NCBI RefSeq assembly: GCF_026155325.1
Contig: NZ_JAPFPW010000004.1
Location: 62,001-126,000, forward strand
Origin: Desulfobotulus pelophilus
GTDB lineage: Bacteria > Desulfobacterota > Desulfobacteria > Desulfobacterales > ASO4-4
Length of the DNA stretch: 64,000 nt
Direction of reading: 5' to 3'
The notes beneath the pieces are model-generated. The model was given only the letters and a program-made list of their open reading frames with translations, did no database searches and had not been told where the DNA came from. The position numbers and the translations under genes are program-made. Below, one piece after another: positions 43,508 through 52,268 of the stretch; position 1 is the first letter of the stretch, and every line of letters starts with the position of its first letter.

Positions 43508-45073
43508 ATGAAAAAGTATTGGGGATCTTTGTTGGCAGCCTTGTTTCTGCTCGCCGCAGGAGGGATGCACCAGGAAAGCAAGGCGGCATTTACCAATGCC
43601 GATGTGGATGGACTTTACGATTATATCTGGTTCGGCCAGGGAGTTACGGATGCGGTGGATATCGACATGGATACCATTGAATTTGATGGAGCAGGCGGGT
43701 TTGCCGTGCCAGATCAGGCTCAGCAGGCAGCTACTGGCACGTATGATATGATTGAGAAGGGCCGTGTGATGGTTTTCTCCATGGCTGGTGAGGGGATGAT
43801 AAGCAATGCCGGCGCTATCAGCCCGGATGCTTCCATCATTGCCATTCCTGAAACACTGGTAGATGACCATCCCGGTTATAACTTGCTGGTGCAAAGGGAT
43901 TCGAGTATAGGGCCTGCAGATCTGGCTGGAAAAAGATATAATTTTGTGGATTTTTCGTATTTCAGACAAAACGGTCGTCTTGAGGTGTCAGCGGGTTATA
44001 TGCAGATGAATGACCGTGGTACCTCCATGATTCCCCATGAACAATACAACAGTGTTGAGGGGGATGTGGATAAAACCTTTGATTCTTTTCCCTTCACTGT
44101 GGAAGATGGTTATCTCCGGGCGGGCAATGCTGTTAAAGGTATTATCGGTACGGGAGGGGATTTTCTTGCCATTGCTAAGAAGACAGATGGACAAGAGCCT
44201 GGGGTTGTTTTGATGTTTCGTTCAAAGAATGTGGGAGAAAGGGCCTTGCACGGTTTCTATCATCTCACCTCCTACACGGTTGACACCACTGTAACTCCTT
44301 GGGCGGCCGGTGCGGATAGCGGTCTTCTTTACGTAGATGGTAAAGGGGGCTGGTCCGTTGTGGATGGAAACATGGGGGGGACCTATCAAGTGGACGGTGA
44401 TGGACGGTTGCTATTGAACCGGACCGTTCCTGTCTCTGAAACAATAACATGGTACGGGGCTGTGAGTCCTGACGGTCAGCTGTTCATTTTACCGGAAGGA
44501 AATGATGACGAACTGGGATTTACGCTGGCCGTGAAACTTCCACCCGTATCCGTAACGCTGAACTCTCCTGCGGGTGTGACCATCACTACCCAAGACTCTG
44601 CAACCCGAACAAGGATGGAGCTACAGGAAGCTTTTCAGAACGTACCGGTTGCTTTTCAGCCAATGGGTGAAGTGTTTGAGTTCGAAGCAACCGTATCTTC
44701 AGGCACACCCAGTGTATTCACCTATGTTGTTAGTGATTTGACTGGAAGTGTAGGAGATCTGACACTGCTGAAGCTGAAAGAGAATGATGACAGTCTGGCT
44801 TTCACCTATGCGGAAGAAGCTCAGACCCAAAATCCTGTGGACGGTATGTGGTGGATTACAAGGGGTAATGTGTATCAGACAAGGGCAGGCACCGTGAACC
44901 ATGGTACCAGTTATACCATCCATTTTGCCATTGAAGACAATGGTGATTATGATCTGGATCCTGCTACCGGCACTATCCGTGATCCGGCCGTACTTGGGAC
45001 AGTCGTGGAAAGCCCGGGCGGGGGCGATGGAAGTGAAAGCAGCGGCTGCTTCATCCATAGCCTGATTCCTTAA
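43508..45073 (+). CDS. secreted beta-rich protein with anchor-U-like region and C-terminal GCFI motif
   Basis: 521 aa with AAAGGAG upstream. A signal peptide (LLAALFLLAAGG, then KAA) begins the protein. Two related beta segments (about 30-270 and 275-370) are followed by a region (about 395-500) with WWITRGNVYQT and IEDNGDYDLDPATGTIRDP, matching the choice-of-anchor-U domain. It ends with GGGDGSESSGCFIHSLIP; the Gly-rich tail followed by Cys-Phe-Ile resembles C-terminal sorting tails of secreted proteins. Probably displayed on the surface or processed during export. Function unknown. Strong terminator downstream. Confidence 0.75.
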   Translation: MKKYWGSLLAALFLLAAGGMHQESKAAFTNADVDGLYDYIWFGQGVTDAVDIDMDTIEFDGAGGFAVPDQAQQAATGTYDMIEKGRVMVFSMAGEGMISNAGAISPDASIIAIPETLVDDHPGYNLLVQRDSSIGPADLAGKRYNFVDFSYFRQNGRLEVSAGYMQMNDRGTSMIPHEQYNSVEGDVDKTFDSFPFTVEDGYLRAGNAVKGIIGTGGDFLAIAKKTDGQEPGVVLMFRSKNVGERALHGFYHLTSYTVDTTVTPWAAGADSGLLYVDGKGGWSVVDGNMGGTYQVDGDGRLLLNRTVPVSETITWYGAVSPDGQLFILPEGNDDELGFTLAVKLPPVSVTLNSPAGVTITTQDSATRTRMELQEAFQNVPVAFQPMGEVFEFEATVSSGTPSVFTYVVSDLTGSVGDLTLLKLKENDDSLAFTYAEEAQTQNPVDGMWWITRGNVYQTRAGTVNHGTSYTIHFAIEDNGDYDLDPATGTIRDPAVLGTVVESPGGGDGSESSGCFIHSLIP

Positions 45074-45087
45074 CCAAAACCGAAGAG

Positions 45088-45125
45088 TGGAGAAAAGGGG
45101 TCTTGATCTCTTTTCTCCATTTTTT
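45088..45125 (+). terminator. intrinsic terminator of the anchor-U gene
   Basis: TGGAGAAAAG (45088-45097) and CTTTTCTCCA (45110-45119) form a perfect 10-bp stem, followed by a run of T (45120-45125). It lies 15 bases after the stop codon. Confidence 0.85.
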
Positions 45126-45880
45126 GTTTGGGCGTTGGATCGGGAGTTCCATTTATGGGATGTTCAGCGGGTTCCGTTAGGCTGATGGCGAAGAGCAGAT
45201 CCGGTCTGCCCGGACCGATGCCACCGTAAGCTCAGACAGCCCCTTTCCTGTATGGTGTCATTTTTATGGCAGAGTAGTCTGTCTGGCCTTTTGACAGACC
45301 TGATGATGTTTCCTGAAGCTTTCCCGCATCTGTGGTCATGCAGGTTATCCGTTGCCACAAAACAAATACGGCCATGCTGGTGTTCCGTGGTATATTATAC
45401 AACAATTTCATCCACCCATTTCTGGGCCTTTCGTAAAGAAGAAAAAGGCTTTGAAGGATTTTGTGCCTGATCCTGTCCGGACAAAACCCTGGTGCAGGCA
45501 TTGGGGCCACGCGGTGGAAACAATGTTGATCAGGCTGGATCGGATCATAAACCATGCTGTGTTACGAATAAGGCCCGAAGCCCGCTTGACAAGGTATCCC
45601 TTGTTTCAGATGTGATCACCCCGTCAGGTATTTTTATTTGCCTTGTGTGGGAAATGAACTTTTTAGCATGTGGTGTTTGATTGGTAAAAATACCATAAAA
45701 GCTTTTTTCTTTGCAGTATGTAAGAAAAGAAAGCTCTGAAATAAAGAAACAACATAAAAGCCATGTGACTTTTTCGCTACACATTGCCGGAGCAGTGCGC
45801 TGTCGGTCTCGGGGACTGCTAATGATTGCTGCTGACAAAAGTGAGAAATGATATGTGGCCTCACGTATCAGGAGATCGCC
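45126..45880. other. 755-base stretch without a recognised gene
   Basis: The longest gene-free region. It has several hairpin-like repeats (for example CGGTC/GACCG near 45209-45224) and ORFs of 60-110 codons on both strands. One on the minus strand (45232-45555, 107 codons) has codon use not far from neighbours but no SD and no family match; a plus-strand ORF overlaps it (45352-45615). Decayed mobile or coding DNA is possible but unproven. The last part should carry the lipocalin promoter. Confidence 0.35.
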
Positions 45881-46396
45881 GTGAAAAAATTGCTTTCCAT
45901 TCTCAGTATTCTCATTTTTAACGGCTGCCTGGGAATGCCGGAGTCCGTGCAGCCGGTTACGGGTTTTGAGCTGAACCGGTATCTGGGGAAGTGGTATGAG
46001 ATTGCCCGGCTGGATCATTCTTTTGAAAAGGGGCTGACCCATGTCACCGCTGAATATGATTTGAGAAAGGACGGTGGTCTCCGGGTTCGTAACCGGGGTT
46101 TTTTGGCATCGGAAAACCGATGGAAAGAGGCGGAGGGGAAGGCATATTTTGTGGGCAGCCATTCGGAAGGCTATCTGAAAGTCTCCTTCTTTGGTCCCTT
46201 TTATGGCTCTTATGTGGTTTTTGGACTGGATCATGAAAACTATCAGTACGCTTTTGTTTCTGGGCCAAAAACAAACTATCTGTGGCTTCTGTCCCGGACA
46301 CCCACCGTTGAGCCGGAAATCCTGAAGGAATTCATCACCATGTCCAAAAAAGGTGGTTTTGACACGGAAGCTCTGATTTTTGTTCAGCAGAACTGA
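45881..46396 (+). CDS. bacterial lipocalin (Blc-like)
   Basis: 171 aa from a GTG at 45881 with AGGAG six bases upstream. A lipoprotein signal ends in FNGC. Lipocalin blocks are clear: GKWYEIARLDHSFEKG (residues about 33-48), then the barrel strands and SGPKTNYLWLLSRTP. Blc is an outer-membrane lipocalin that binds lysophospholipids and fatty acids and is induced in stationary phase. It may serve envelope lipid repair. Single gene; the longer ORF on the other strand is a shadow. Confidence 0.92.
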   Translation: MKKLLSILSILIFNGCLGMPESVQPVTGFELNRYLGKWYEIARLDHSFEKGLTHVTAEYDLRKDGGLRVRNRGFLASENRWKEAEGKAYFVGSHSEGYLKVSFFGPFYGSYVVFGLDHENYQYAFVSGPKTNYLWLLSRTPTVEPEILKEFITMSKKGGFDTEALIFVQQN

Positions 46397-46610
46397 CAGG
46401 CCGTAACGCTTTGTTCTTCCGGTGGACAGATCCGCCTGGCGGTGCCAACAGAGTAGGCGCTGCCAAATATGTGGGCGCAAACAGAGGTGTCCGGGTTGTC
46501 ATGTGTGCCTTGCAAGGGTCTGGAATCAACGCTTCAATGGTGTGGCATGAGGTGTGCAATTTTATCGAATCAGTGTTTTTTCAGGATTAACAGACCAGGG
46601 AGGTATACCC

Positions 46611-46982
46611 ATGAAAACGGTGATCCCGCTTCGCATCGCCGCTATCCGCAGTGTCCGGATTCTTATCCTTATTGCTGCGGTGATACTTTTCACCGCAGGA
46701 CATCTTTCAGCGCGGACCCTCATTTGCCAAAATAACCCCGACTACTTCAGTAAGCGTTGCACCCTTCATCCTTACGCCGTTACCCGGGTTGTGGATGGTC
46801 AGGTTGTAAAGGGGCATCTTGTCGGTTGTCAGTTTAAATCCTACACCTGTATGGACGGGGTATGCAGGGATAATTACGGACCTCTCGAGATCCCTTATGC
46901 CATTTCCATGGATGATCATCAGGGGTTCTGCCGTCAGCTCTGCAACAATCCCCCCTGCAGCGATCCTCTGGGGTGGCAGTAA
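46611..46982 (+). CDS. small exported Cys-rich protein
   Basis: 123 aa from the ATG at 46611 (GGGAGG eight bases upstream). A long signal sequence (IRILILIAAVILFTAGHLSA-like) precedes a mature part with eight Cys: one in ICQNN, one in KRC, then GC, TC, VC, FC, LC and PPC. The even number suggests four disulfides. No family recognised. It is followed after 79 bases by another Cys-rich secreted protein; they could be co-transcribed. Confidence 0.68.
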   Translation: MKTVIPLRIAAIRSVRILILIAAVILFTAGHLSARTLICQNNPDYFSKRCTLHPYAVTRVVDGQVVKGHLVGCQFKSYTCMDGVCRDNYGPLEIPYAISMDDHQGFCRQLCNNPPCSDPLGWQ

Positions 46983-47061
46983 TCTTTTTAAGGCTTCACC
47001 GCATGGTAGCGTATCTGGTACTCCGGGATATTATCTGACATCGTAATAAAGGGAACTGATC

Positions 47062-47496
47062 ATGAAAACAATAAAAGTACTGCTTTTCAATGCCCTTCTG
47101 GCTCCGGCCCTGATCCTCATGGCCGTTCCTGCTTCCCATGCCGCATCAGGCACCTACATTGACTGTATCCATGGTTGTCCTGATCTGATTGTCTGCACCA
47201 ATTGTTGTAATCAGGTTTTCAGCTCCATTCTGGCGACATGCGATGCCAGCCGGGATCAATGTGAGGCCCTCTGCCCTCCGGGGAATATGGACTGCCTTGA
47301 TGCCTGTATGCGTGCCAGAAATAATTGTCTCATGCGGGACAGGCGGGATTTCAGCTGTCCGCAATGGGTGGAAGGCAGCTCGAAATCCGGCCTGGGCAGC
47401 GGAACAGGTACCGATATTTTTTTTAAAAGGAGCGCCCCCCAATCCGGCATGTCCATGAAATCCAGTCAATGTCAGGCCTGTCATGGTGACTGGTGA
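47062..47496 (+). CDS. small exported Cys-rich protein with C-terminal CxxCH
   Basis: 144 aa; AAGGGA precedes the ATG. The signal peptide ends near SHAAS. The mature part has 14 Cys in helical spacing such as CIHGC, CTNCC, CDASRDQCEALC and CLDACMRARNNC. The C-terminus ends CQACHGDW, a CxxCH that could bind c-type heme or could be chance in a Cys-rich protein. No family recognised. It may act as a metal- or redox-handling periplasmic protein. Confidence 0.68.
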   Translation: MKTIKVLLFNALLAPALILMAVPASHAASGTYIDCIHGCPDLIVCTNCCNQVFSSILATCDASRDQCEALCPPGNMDCLDACMRARNNCLMRDRRDFSCPQWVEGSSKSGLGSGTGTDIFFKRSAPQSGMSMKSSQCQACHGDW

Positions 47497-47585
47497 AGAA
47501 TGAACCATGGTTGTATGAATAAAAAAGCTGTAAGGACGGATGCTTTCCTGTCCACTTTCAATCCCTTCTTAATCTGGATGTTTCT

Positions 47586-48236
47586 ATGCAAAAGATAGAT
47601 CTTGCCACCTATAAGCGAAGGGGGATGTTTGCGGCCTTCAAGGATCGTGACATTCCTTTTTTTTCAACATCGAGTCATGTTGACATAACAAATCTGAAAA
47701 AATTTACGGATCTCCATGGCTGTGGTTTTTTTCTGTCCATCAGCTTTCTGATTACAAAATCCGTCAATCTTGTGCCGGAACTGCGTCAGCGGGTCATTGA
47801 TGGGGATGTATTTGAATTCAGCAGGGTGGATCCGGGCTATACCGTGCTGCTGGAGGATGAGACCTTTTCCTTTTGTGATTCCCGGTATTTTGATTCTTTT
47901 GATGAGTACCGAAGATATTCGGAAGCTAAAATAAATGAAGTCAAGGAGTGTCCCGACCAGAGTTCCGGTGAAAAGCACCACATGTTTTTTATCACCAATG
48001 TGCCCTGGTTCAGCTTTACATCCATGGTGCATCCCTATGATAAGCAATATGCATACATCCCTGTGCTTACCATTGGAAAATATTTTTATGAGGGAAACAG
48101 ACTGCTGGCCCCCATAGGAATTCAGGTTAACCATGCTCTGGTAGATGGTATCCATGTCGGTAAATTTTACCAGCAACTGGCGGAGATGTGTGACCGTCCG
48201 GAGCGCTGGCTGTCTGTCGGCAGCCCTCAGGCCTGA
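47586..48236 (+). CDS. chloramphenicol acetyltransferase-like protein
   Basis: 216 aa, the usual CAT length. The family core is kept: YIPVLTIGKYF and the active-site region VNHALVDGIHVGKF; the canonical HHxxxDG reads NHALVDG, so the catalytic second His and the Asp-Gly are present and the first His is Asn. FFSTSSHVDITN and FSFTSMVHPY resemble CAT substrate-pocket segments. Whether it acts on chloramphenicol or on another alcohol or amine is uncertain; chromosomal CAT-like proteins often have other roles. No SD is strong. Confidence 0.82.
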   Translation: MQKIDLATYKRRGMFAAFKDRDIPFFSTSSHVDITNLKKFTDLHGCGFFLSISFLITKSVNLVPELRQRVIDGDVFEFSRVDPGYTVLLEDETFSFCDSRYFDSFDEYRRYSEAKINEVKECPDQSSGEKHHMFFITNVPWFSFTSMVHPYDKQYAYIPVLTIGKYFYEGNRLLAPIGIQVNHALVDGIHVGKFYQQLAEMCDRPERWLSVGSPQA

Positions 48237-48521
48237 TGCTCTGTCAGGTGAGATCTGCAAACGGCCGACTGGATTGGCCTTAAGGGCTGTGCTGACCTGA
48301 CCGGGTCTCTGGGTGTATGATGAATGACTTCAAGTGCTTATTGAGAACCTGTACCATGAGAGGGATCTGATTCCCGGGGCCATGGGCCAGAAGACGAGGA
48401 TGCGGCAGGAACAGCCAAAAATATGCAGGGAAGAATTTTTATTCATGATGTTGCGGAAAGGGTGGGCCGTGCAGAGGGAAAAGGTACCACCCCTTTTTGT
48501 GCACCAACCGGGAGGGTCTCC

Positions 48522-50162
48522 ATGGGTGGAACAGATTGGGTAAGCAAGGGCTTCCGTTATCTGTGCCATCTGGCTTTGGCAGGTGGGATGGTGCTGGCAT
48601 TGTTCACTGTCGCTATTTTTCAGGGAAGCGTTGCCAATACCGGTCCTGCCTTGGCATATGGAGAGGTGGCGTACAGGGGGGCGCAGGCTCATGGGGATCA
48701 GGGCCTGATTCCCTTGCGGGTTCAGGATGCTCTGGCTGACTGTGAACAGAAATCAGGCCTTTCTTCTGATGACTTGAAGGATACAGGTCCGGGTCTTCAG
48801 GGGGTAATTCCCACACGGCAGGGTTGCGTTGGGGAAGGGGAGTATAGTTCGGCCTCAGCGCTGCCGCATGTGCGGGAAGCGGCCAGTCTTCCGGATGTCC
48901 GACTCTCGCTTTTTGCCGATCCTGAGACCTCCATACCCGTTTCTGGGCGTTATAGCCGGATTGATCCTTTGTTTTTGAAAATTGAAATGACAGGCGGTAC
49001 CATGCCGGGAAAAGATGAAGCCGATCTCTTTTTTAGGCTTGTACGGCAGAACCCCGAATTCTCACCGCCCGGTGGTGAGGGACAGCTTGCCCCCGGAGGC
49101 CGGACTTTTTCTTTCCCCTTGCCCCGTACTTTCGTCACCACTCTGGACATGGAACCGGATAAGGTTCTTCCCGCAGGGGACTATATCCTTACCCTTGTTC
49201 TGAGATCCTATGAGGATCATCTTGCTGGCACCAATGGGGGAGACAGCTCCCATCAGCTCAGCATTCAGATAGTGAAAGACCGGAGTGAGCTGAACTATGA
49301 ACTGCTCATGGCTTCCCATGACGGAGATCTGAAAGCGGTTCAAAAACGGCTGGCTGAAGGGGCCAATGTTCATTTTTCCGATGGACAGGGACTGACAGCC
49401 CTCCATTACGCGGCCCTTTTCAATCATCGGGCTGTCATGGAGTTTCTGCTGCAAAAGGGTGCAGCGATTCAGGCAATGGATTACCGGGGCAATCCTCCCG
49501 GTTATTATCTGTACTGGGGATACGGACAGAAAGCCGGTGTTGCCGCACGCTACGGTTACAGGGAACCGGAGGATAAGAAAAAACAAAGGGCTGCGGCACA
49601 GGCCGTTTTCCGGGAAATGATGGAAGGTATGGGGCAGGGTATCAGAGAGGGGCTGGAGGATGCAGCCCGGGCTTCCCGCAGCCCGGTTTTTCTTCCCTAT
49701 GATGGCCTGCATGGCATGCCTCCTGTTGCCGGAAATGAGAGGGTGGCAGCAGCTATTTCAAAAGAGAGGCCCGGAACGGTGGTCCGTTATGAAGTCAGGC
49801 TGGGTCCGTCAGACGATTCGATTCTGGAAGATCACAGAGGTCGGGGAGATCACTGGAATGGCTATGGGGCTCTGGGCTGGCAGGAAGCTCAGGGCAGATG
49901 GCCGTCCGGAGAGGTGAAGGTTACCATTGCAGGTCATACCTTCTGGATGGCGGGGGTGGATGCGGAGAGGTTGGTTGCGTGGCTGAACGGCCGTATGAAA
50001 CCTGTTTCAAGAGACAATCGGTGGGACCGAAGGCCCGGTAAGTTCCGGTGGAAGTATATTCAGCTGATGCAGTGGACAGAAAATCCGGCCACTCCCTCCC
50101 GGGTGATCTATGAAGGCAGAATTTCCAGCACCCGCATTGTCATTGGCAATCAGGGCCAGTGA
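48522..50162 (+). CDS. membrane-anchored protein with ankyrin repeats
   Basis: 546 aa from the ATG at 48522 (GGGAGGG upstream). A TM or signal segment (about 14-36: YLCHLALAGGMVLALFTVA) leads to an extracytoplasmic beta-type domain (about 130-260). An ankyrin pair follows (about 265-335) with LNYELLMASHDGDLKAV and LTALHYAALFNHRAVMEFL. The C-terminal 200 residues are basic and polar, with no recognised domain (FWMAGVDAERLVAWLNGRM). Probably an envelope protein that binds another protein via the ankyrin part. Function unknown. Confidence 0.72.
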   Translation: MGGTDWVSKGFRYLCHLALAGGMVLALFTVAIFQGSVANTGPALAYGEVAYRGAQAHGDQGLIPLRVQDALADCEQKSGLSSDDLKDTGPGLQGVIPTRQGCVGEGEYSSASALPHVREAASLPDVRLSLFADPETSIPVSGRYSRIDPLFLKIEMTGGTMPGKDEADLFFRLVRQNPEFSPPGGEGQLAPGGRTFSFPLPRTFVTTLDMEPDKVLPAGDYILTLVLRSYEDHLAGTNGGDSSHQLSIQIVKDRSELNYELLMASHDGDLKAVQKRLAEGANVHFSDGQGLTALHYAALFNHRAVMEFLLQKGAAIQAMDYRGNPPGYYLYWGYGQKAGVAARYGYREPEDKKKQRAAAQAVFREMMEGMGQGIREGLEDAARASRSPVFLPYDGLHGMPPVAGNERVAAAISKERPGTVVRYEVRLGPSDDSILEDHRGRGDHWNGYGALGWQEAQGRWPSGEVKVTIAGHTFWMAGVDAERLVAWLNGRMKPVSRDNRWDRRPGKFRWKYIQLMQWTENPATPSRVIYEGRISSTRIVIGNQGQ

Positions 50163-50270
50163 AAGTGCGTTTGGGAACGGATACGGCAGAGATGTCTGGA
50201 GCCTTTACAACGATCTTACACCGGGTTGTACATACAGGCCGGGGAGAAGGGCTTCATCGGAATATCCGGA

Positions 50271-50855
50271 CTACTCTCTGGTCAAAGAGGTTACAAAAAT
50301 GAGCTCGCAAGCACCCTGACCCGTATCCTCCCGGGTAAGAGAACTGATCCATCGCCAGCCATCGGCGGCATCCGCGCGCACCAGAAATCCCCTGATCTGA
50401 ATAATGTCATCTTTGCGTACGGCCAGCATGGATGCTTCTACCCGTTCATCGGCTGGAATGAGATGCATATTGGAGCTGTGGGTTTCCATTTCTCTTCTGG
50501 GGATGGGAAAATGGTCCGTTTTCCATCGGTACCACCGGCCGGATTGGGAAATGCGGATCTTATCCAGTACGCTAGAGTCGGACATGCGACCCCATCCAAG
50601 GGCCATGTCCAGGGGAGAAAGTTCTGCTTCCCGGCCTGTGGCATATCGTTTTGTGGAGAGCACCCTGGCCCGCAGTTCCATATGGGCCAGGGGTGTAAGG
50701 GTGTAATTCCTGAAAGGAAAAGGTGCGGGCAGATTGACCGTGGACTGCGTGGGCATTTCGGGGACGATCACACCCGATGGCATGGCCGCATTGTTTCCTT
50801 TGAAGAAGATATAACCAGCTGCAAATAGCAGAAAGATCCATAGTAGTTTTTTCAT
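50271..50855 (-). CDS. conserved exported protein, function unknown
   Basis: 194 aa with AAGGA seven bases upstream of the ATG. The N-terminal hydrophobic segment (LLWIFLLFAAGYIFF) is a signal anchor. The body shows wording that I remember as conserved in proteobacterial hypothetical proteins: LSPLDMALGWGRMSDSSVL, ISQSGRWYRW, NMHLIPAD, DGWRWISSLTREDTG and ACELIFV. It is probably periplasmic. No function is known to me. It is convergent with the ankyrin gene. Confidence 0.75.
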   Translation of the reverse strand: MKKLLWIFLLFAAGYIFFKGNNAAMPSGVIVPEMPTQSTVNLPAPFPFRNYTLTPLAHMELRARVLSTKRYATGREAELSPLDMALGWGRMSDSSVLDKIRISQSGRWYRWKTDHFPIPRREMETHSSNMHLIPADERVEASMLAVRKDDIIQIRGFLVRADAADGWRWISSLTREDTGQGACELIFVTSLTRE

Positions 50856-51041
50856 ATGTCCGTCCTTTTCGATGGTGCCCGGTTTCTGCCTTGATTTTTT
50901 AGCAGAATCTTTTTTTTCTGGCCAGAAAGACCGGCCTTTTCCCTTTTACTCTTTTGGTCTTGACAGTATGTTCCTGCTTCTGAAAAATATATGTTTTGCA
51001 GGGGTTTTAATGTGACAAGAGCCGTCAGGCAAGGAGCCAAT

Positions 51042-51881
51042 ATGTTTACAGCGTTGGAAATGATGAACCAGAAGCCGGAACCATTTGAGTTTTATACGGC
51101 GGCAGATCTGTGGACGGATGCGCATACATCGGAGCGGATGCTAGCCTGCCATCTGGATGACTCCCTGGATCTTTCATCCCGGAATGCTCCCTTTATCCGT
51201 AAATCTGTGGAGTGGATTACGTCTGTCTTTACGAGTAAGAGGAACATTGCCCTTGCGGATTTCGGCTGTGGACCTGGATTGTACACAACGCCTCTGGCCA
51301 GACAGGGTGCAAAGGTCACGGGCATTGATTTTTCAGAAAGATCCATTGCCCATGCAAGAAAAACAGCGGCTAATGAGGGCTTGGATATTCGCTACATGGT
51401 GGCAAATTATCTGGATTGTGCCATCGAAGATCGTTTTGACCTGATTCTGATGATCATGTGCGACTTCTGTGCACTGAGTCCTTCGCAAAGAAAGGCAATG
51501 CTGAAGAAGTTCAACTCTTTGCTGAGACCGGGAGGCTCGGTTCTGCTGGATGTCTATTCCCTGAAGGCTTTTGAAGAACGGGAAGAGGCTGTGGAGTATG
51601 GACCGGATTTTCTTAACGGATTCTGGTCTCCGGATAAATATTATGGGTTTCTGCATACCTTTACCTATCAAAAAGAAAAGGTGGTGCTGGATCAGTATAC
51701 CATTGTTGAGGCCCATCGTACGAGAACGGTGTATAACTGGTTGCAGTATTTTTCGCCGGAAGGGTTGGAAAAGGAGTTTATGGAAAGTGGTTTCTGCATA
51801 GAAGCGTTTTATTCTGATGTTGCCGGAACTCCTTTTCATACGGATTCCAGAGAATTTGCTGTGATTGCAACAAAAAGGTAG
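51042..51881 (+). CDS. class I SAM-dependent methyltransferase
   Basis: 279 aa from the ATG at 51042 (AAGGAG six bases upstream). Motif I ADFGCGPGLYT (about 83-93) and the acidic turn VTGIDFSERSI (about 104-114) form the SAM site; FDLILMIMCDF is the post-motif region and LLRPGGSVLLDVYS motif III. The C-terminal part is beta-rich and specific. It resembles small-molecule methyltransferases. No partner gene gives the substrate. Confidence 0.87.
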   Translation: MFTALEMMNQKPEPFEFYTAADLWTDAHTSERMLACHLDDSLDLSSRNAPFIRKSVEWITSVFTSKRNIALADFGCGPGLYTTPLARQGAKVTGIDFSERSIAHARKTAANEGLDIRYMVANYLDCAIEDRFDLILMIMCDFCALSPSQRKAMLKKFNSLLRPGGSVLLDVYSLKAFEEREEAVEYGPDFLNGFWSPDKYYGFLHTFTYQKEKVVLDQYTIVEAHRTRTVYNWLQYFSPEGLEKEFMESGFCIEAFYSDVAGTPFHTDSREFAVIATKR

Positions 51882-52268
51882 CCTTTCTCCGAATTTGTCT
51901 GACTTGGCTGATCCCACAGGGACTGTTTTGGGCTGTTCTGGTTTTTTCTGAAAGTTTATGGTTTGAGCCGCCTTTGCCTCATTCGTTCAGAGCCGCCCGG
52001 CCAGATATGGATATCTTTCTGCCCATGAACGGCTACTTTTCACCATCCCAAAAATATTCGAAAGTAGAGAATATTTTTGGGGGAAATCCTTGCTATGATA
52101 TTTTCCACGGGGTACAAAATTTTTGCACAGCCTCAGCGGTGAAAAATGTAAAGCAGGCTGGTGGATCTTTTGGGGTAATGGCACGGATAAGCTGAATAAC
52201 CGGTTTGGAACATTTCGGCAGGCAGGGATTTGTCCTTTGCTGAAGGTCTCGATATGGAGCACTGAACA
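51882..52268. other. 387-base intergenic region with a long inverted repeat
   Basis: Contains a long hairpin at 52046-52084 (annotated separately) and a shorter stem CAGCCT/AGGCTG (52128-52133 with 52155-52160). It has no supported gene. The end carries the leader of the GTG-started chemoreceptor-like gene. Confidence 0.4.
52046..52082. repeat. 13-bp perfect inverted repeat, AT-rich
   Basis: CCCAAAAATATTC (52047-52059) and GAATATTTTTGGG (52069-52081) are perfect complements around a nine-base loop; T52046 and G52082 add a wobble pair. The A/T runs make it able to end transcription in either direction or to serve as a binding site for a dimeric regulator. Confidence 0.6.

Noticed and set aside
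45545-46480. 311-codon minus-strand ORF
   Set aside because: Antisense to the lipocalin gene with its well-matched family motifs; no SD or domain.
52090-52200. Possible c-di-GMP-I riboswitch (GCACAG and GTAAAGC fragments)
   Set aside because: The conserved GCAAACC segment and GNRA tetraloop/receptor arrangement are missing.
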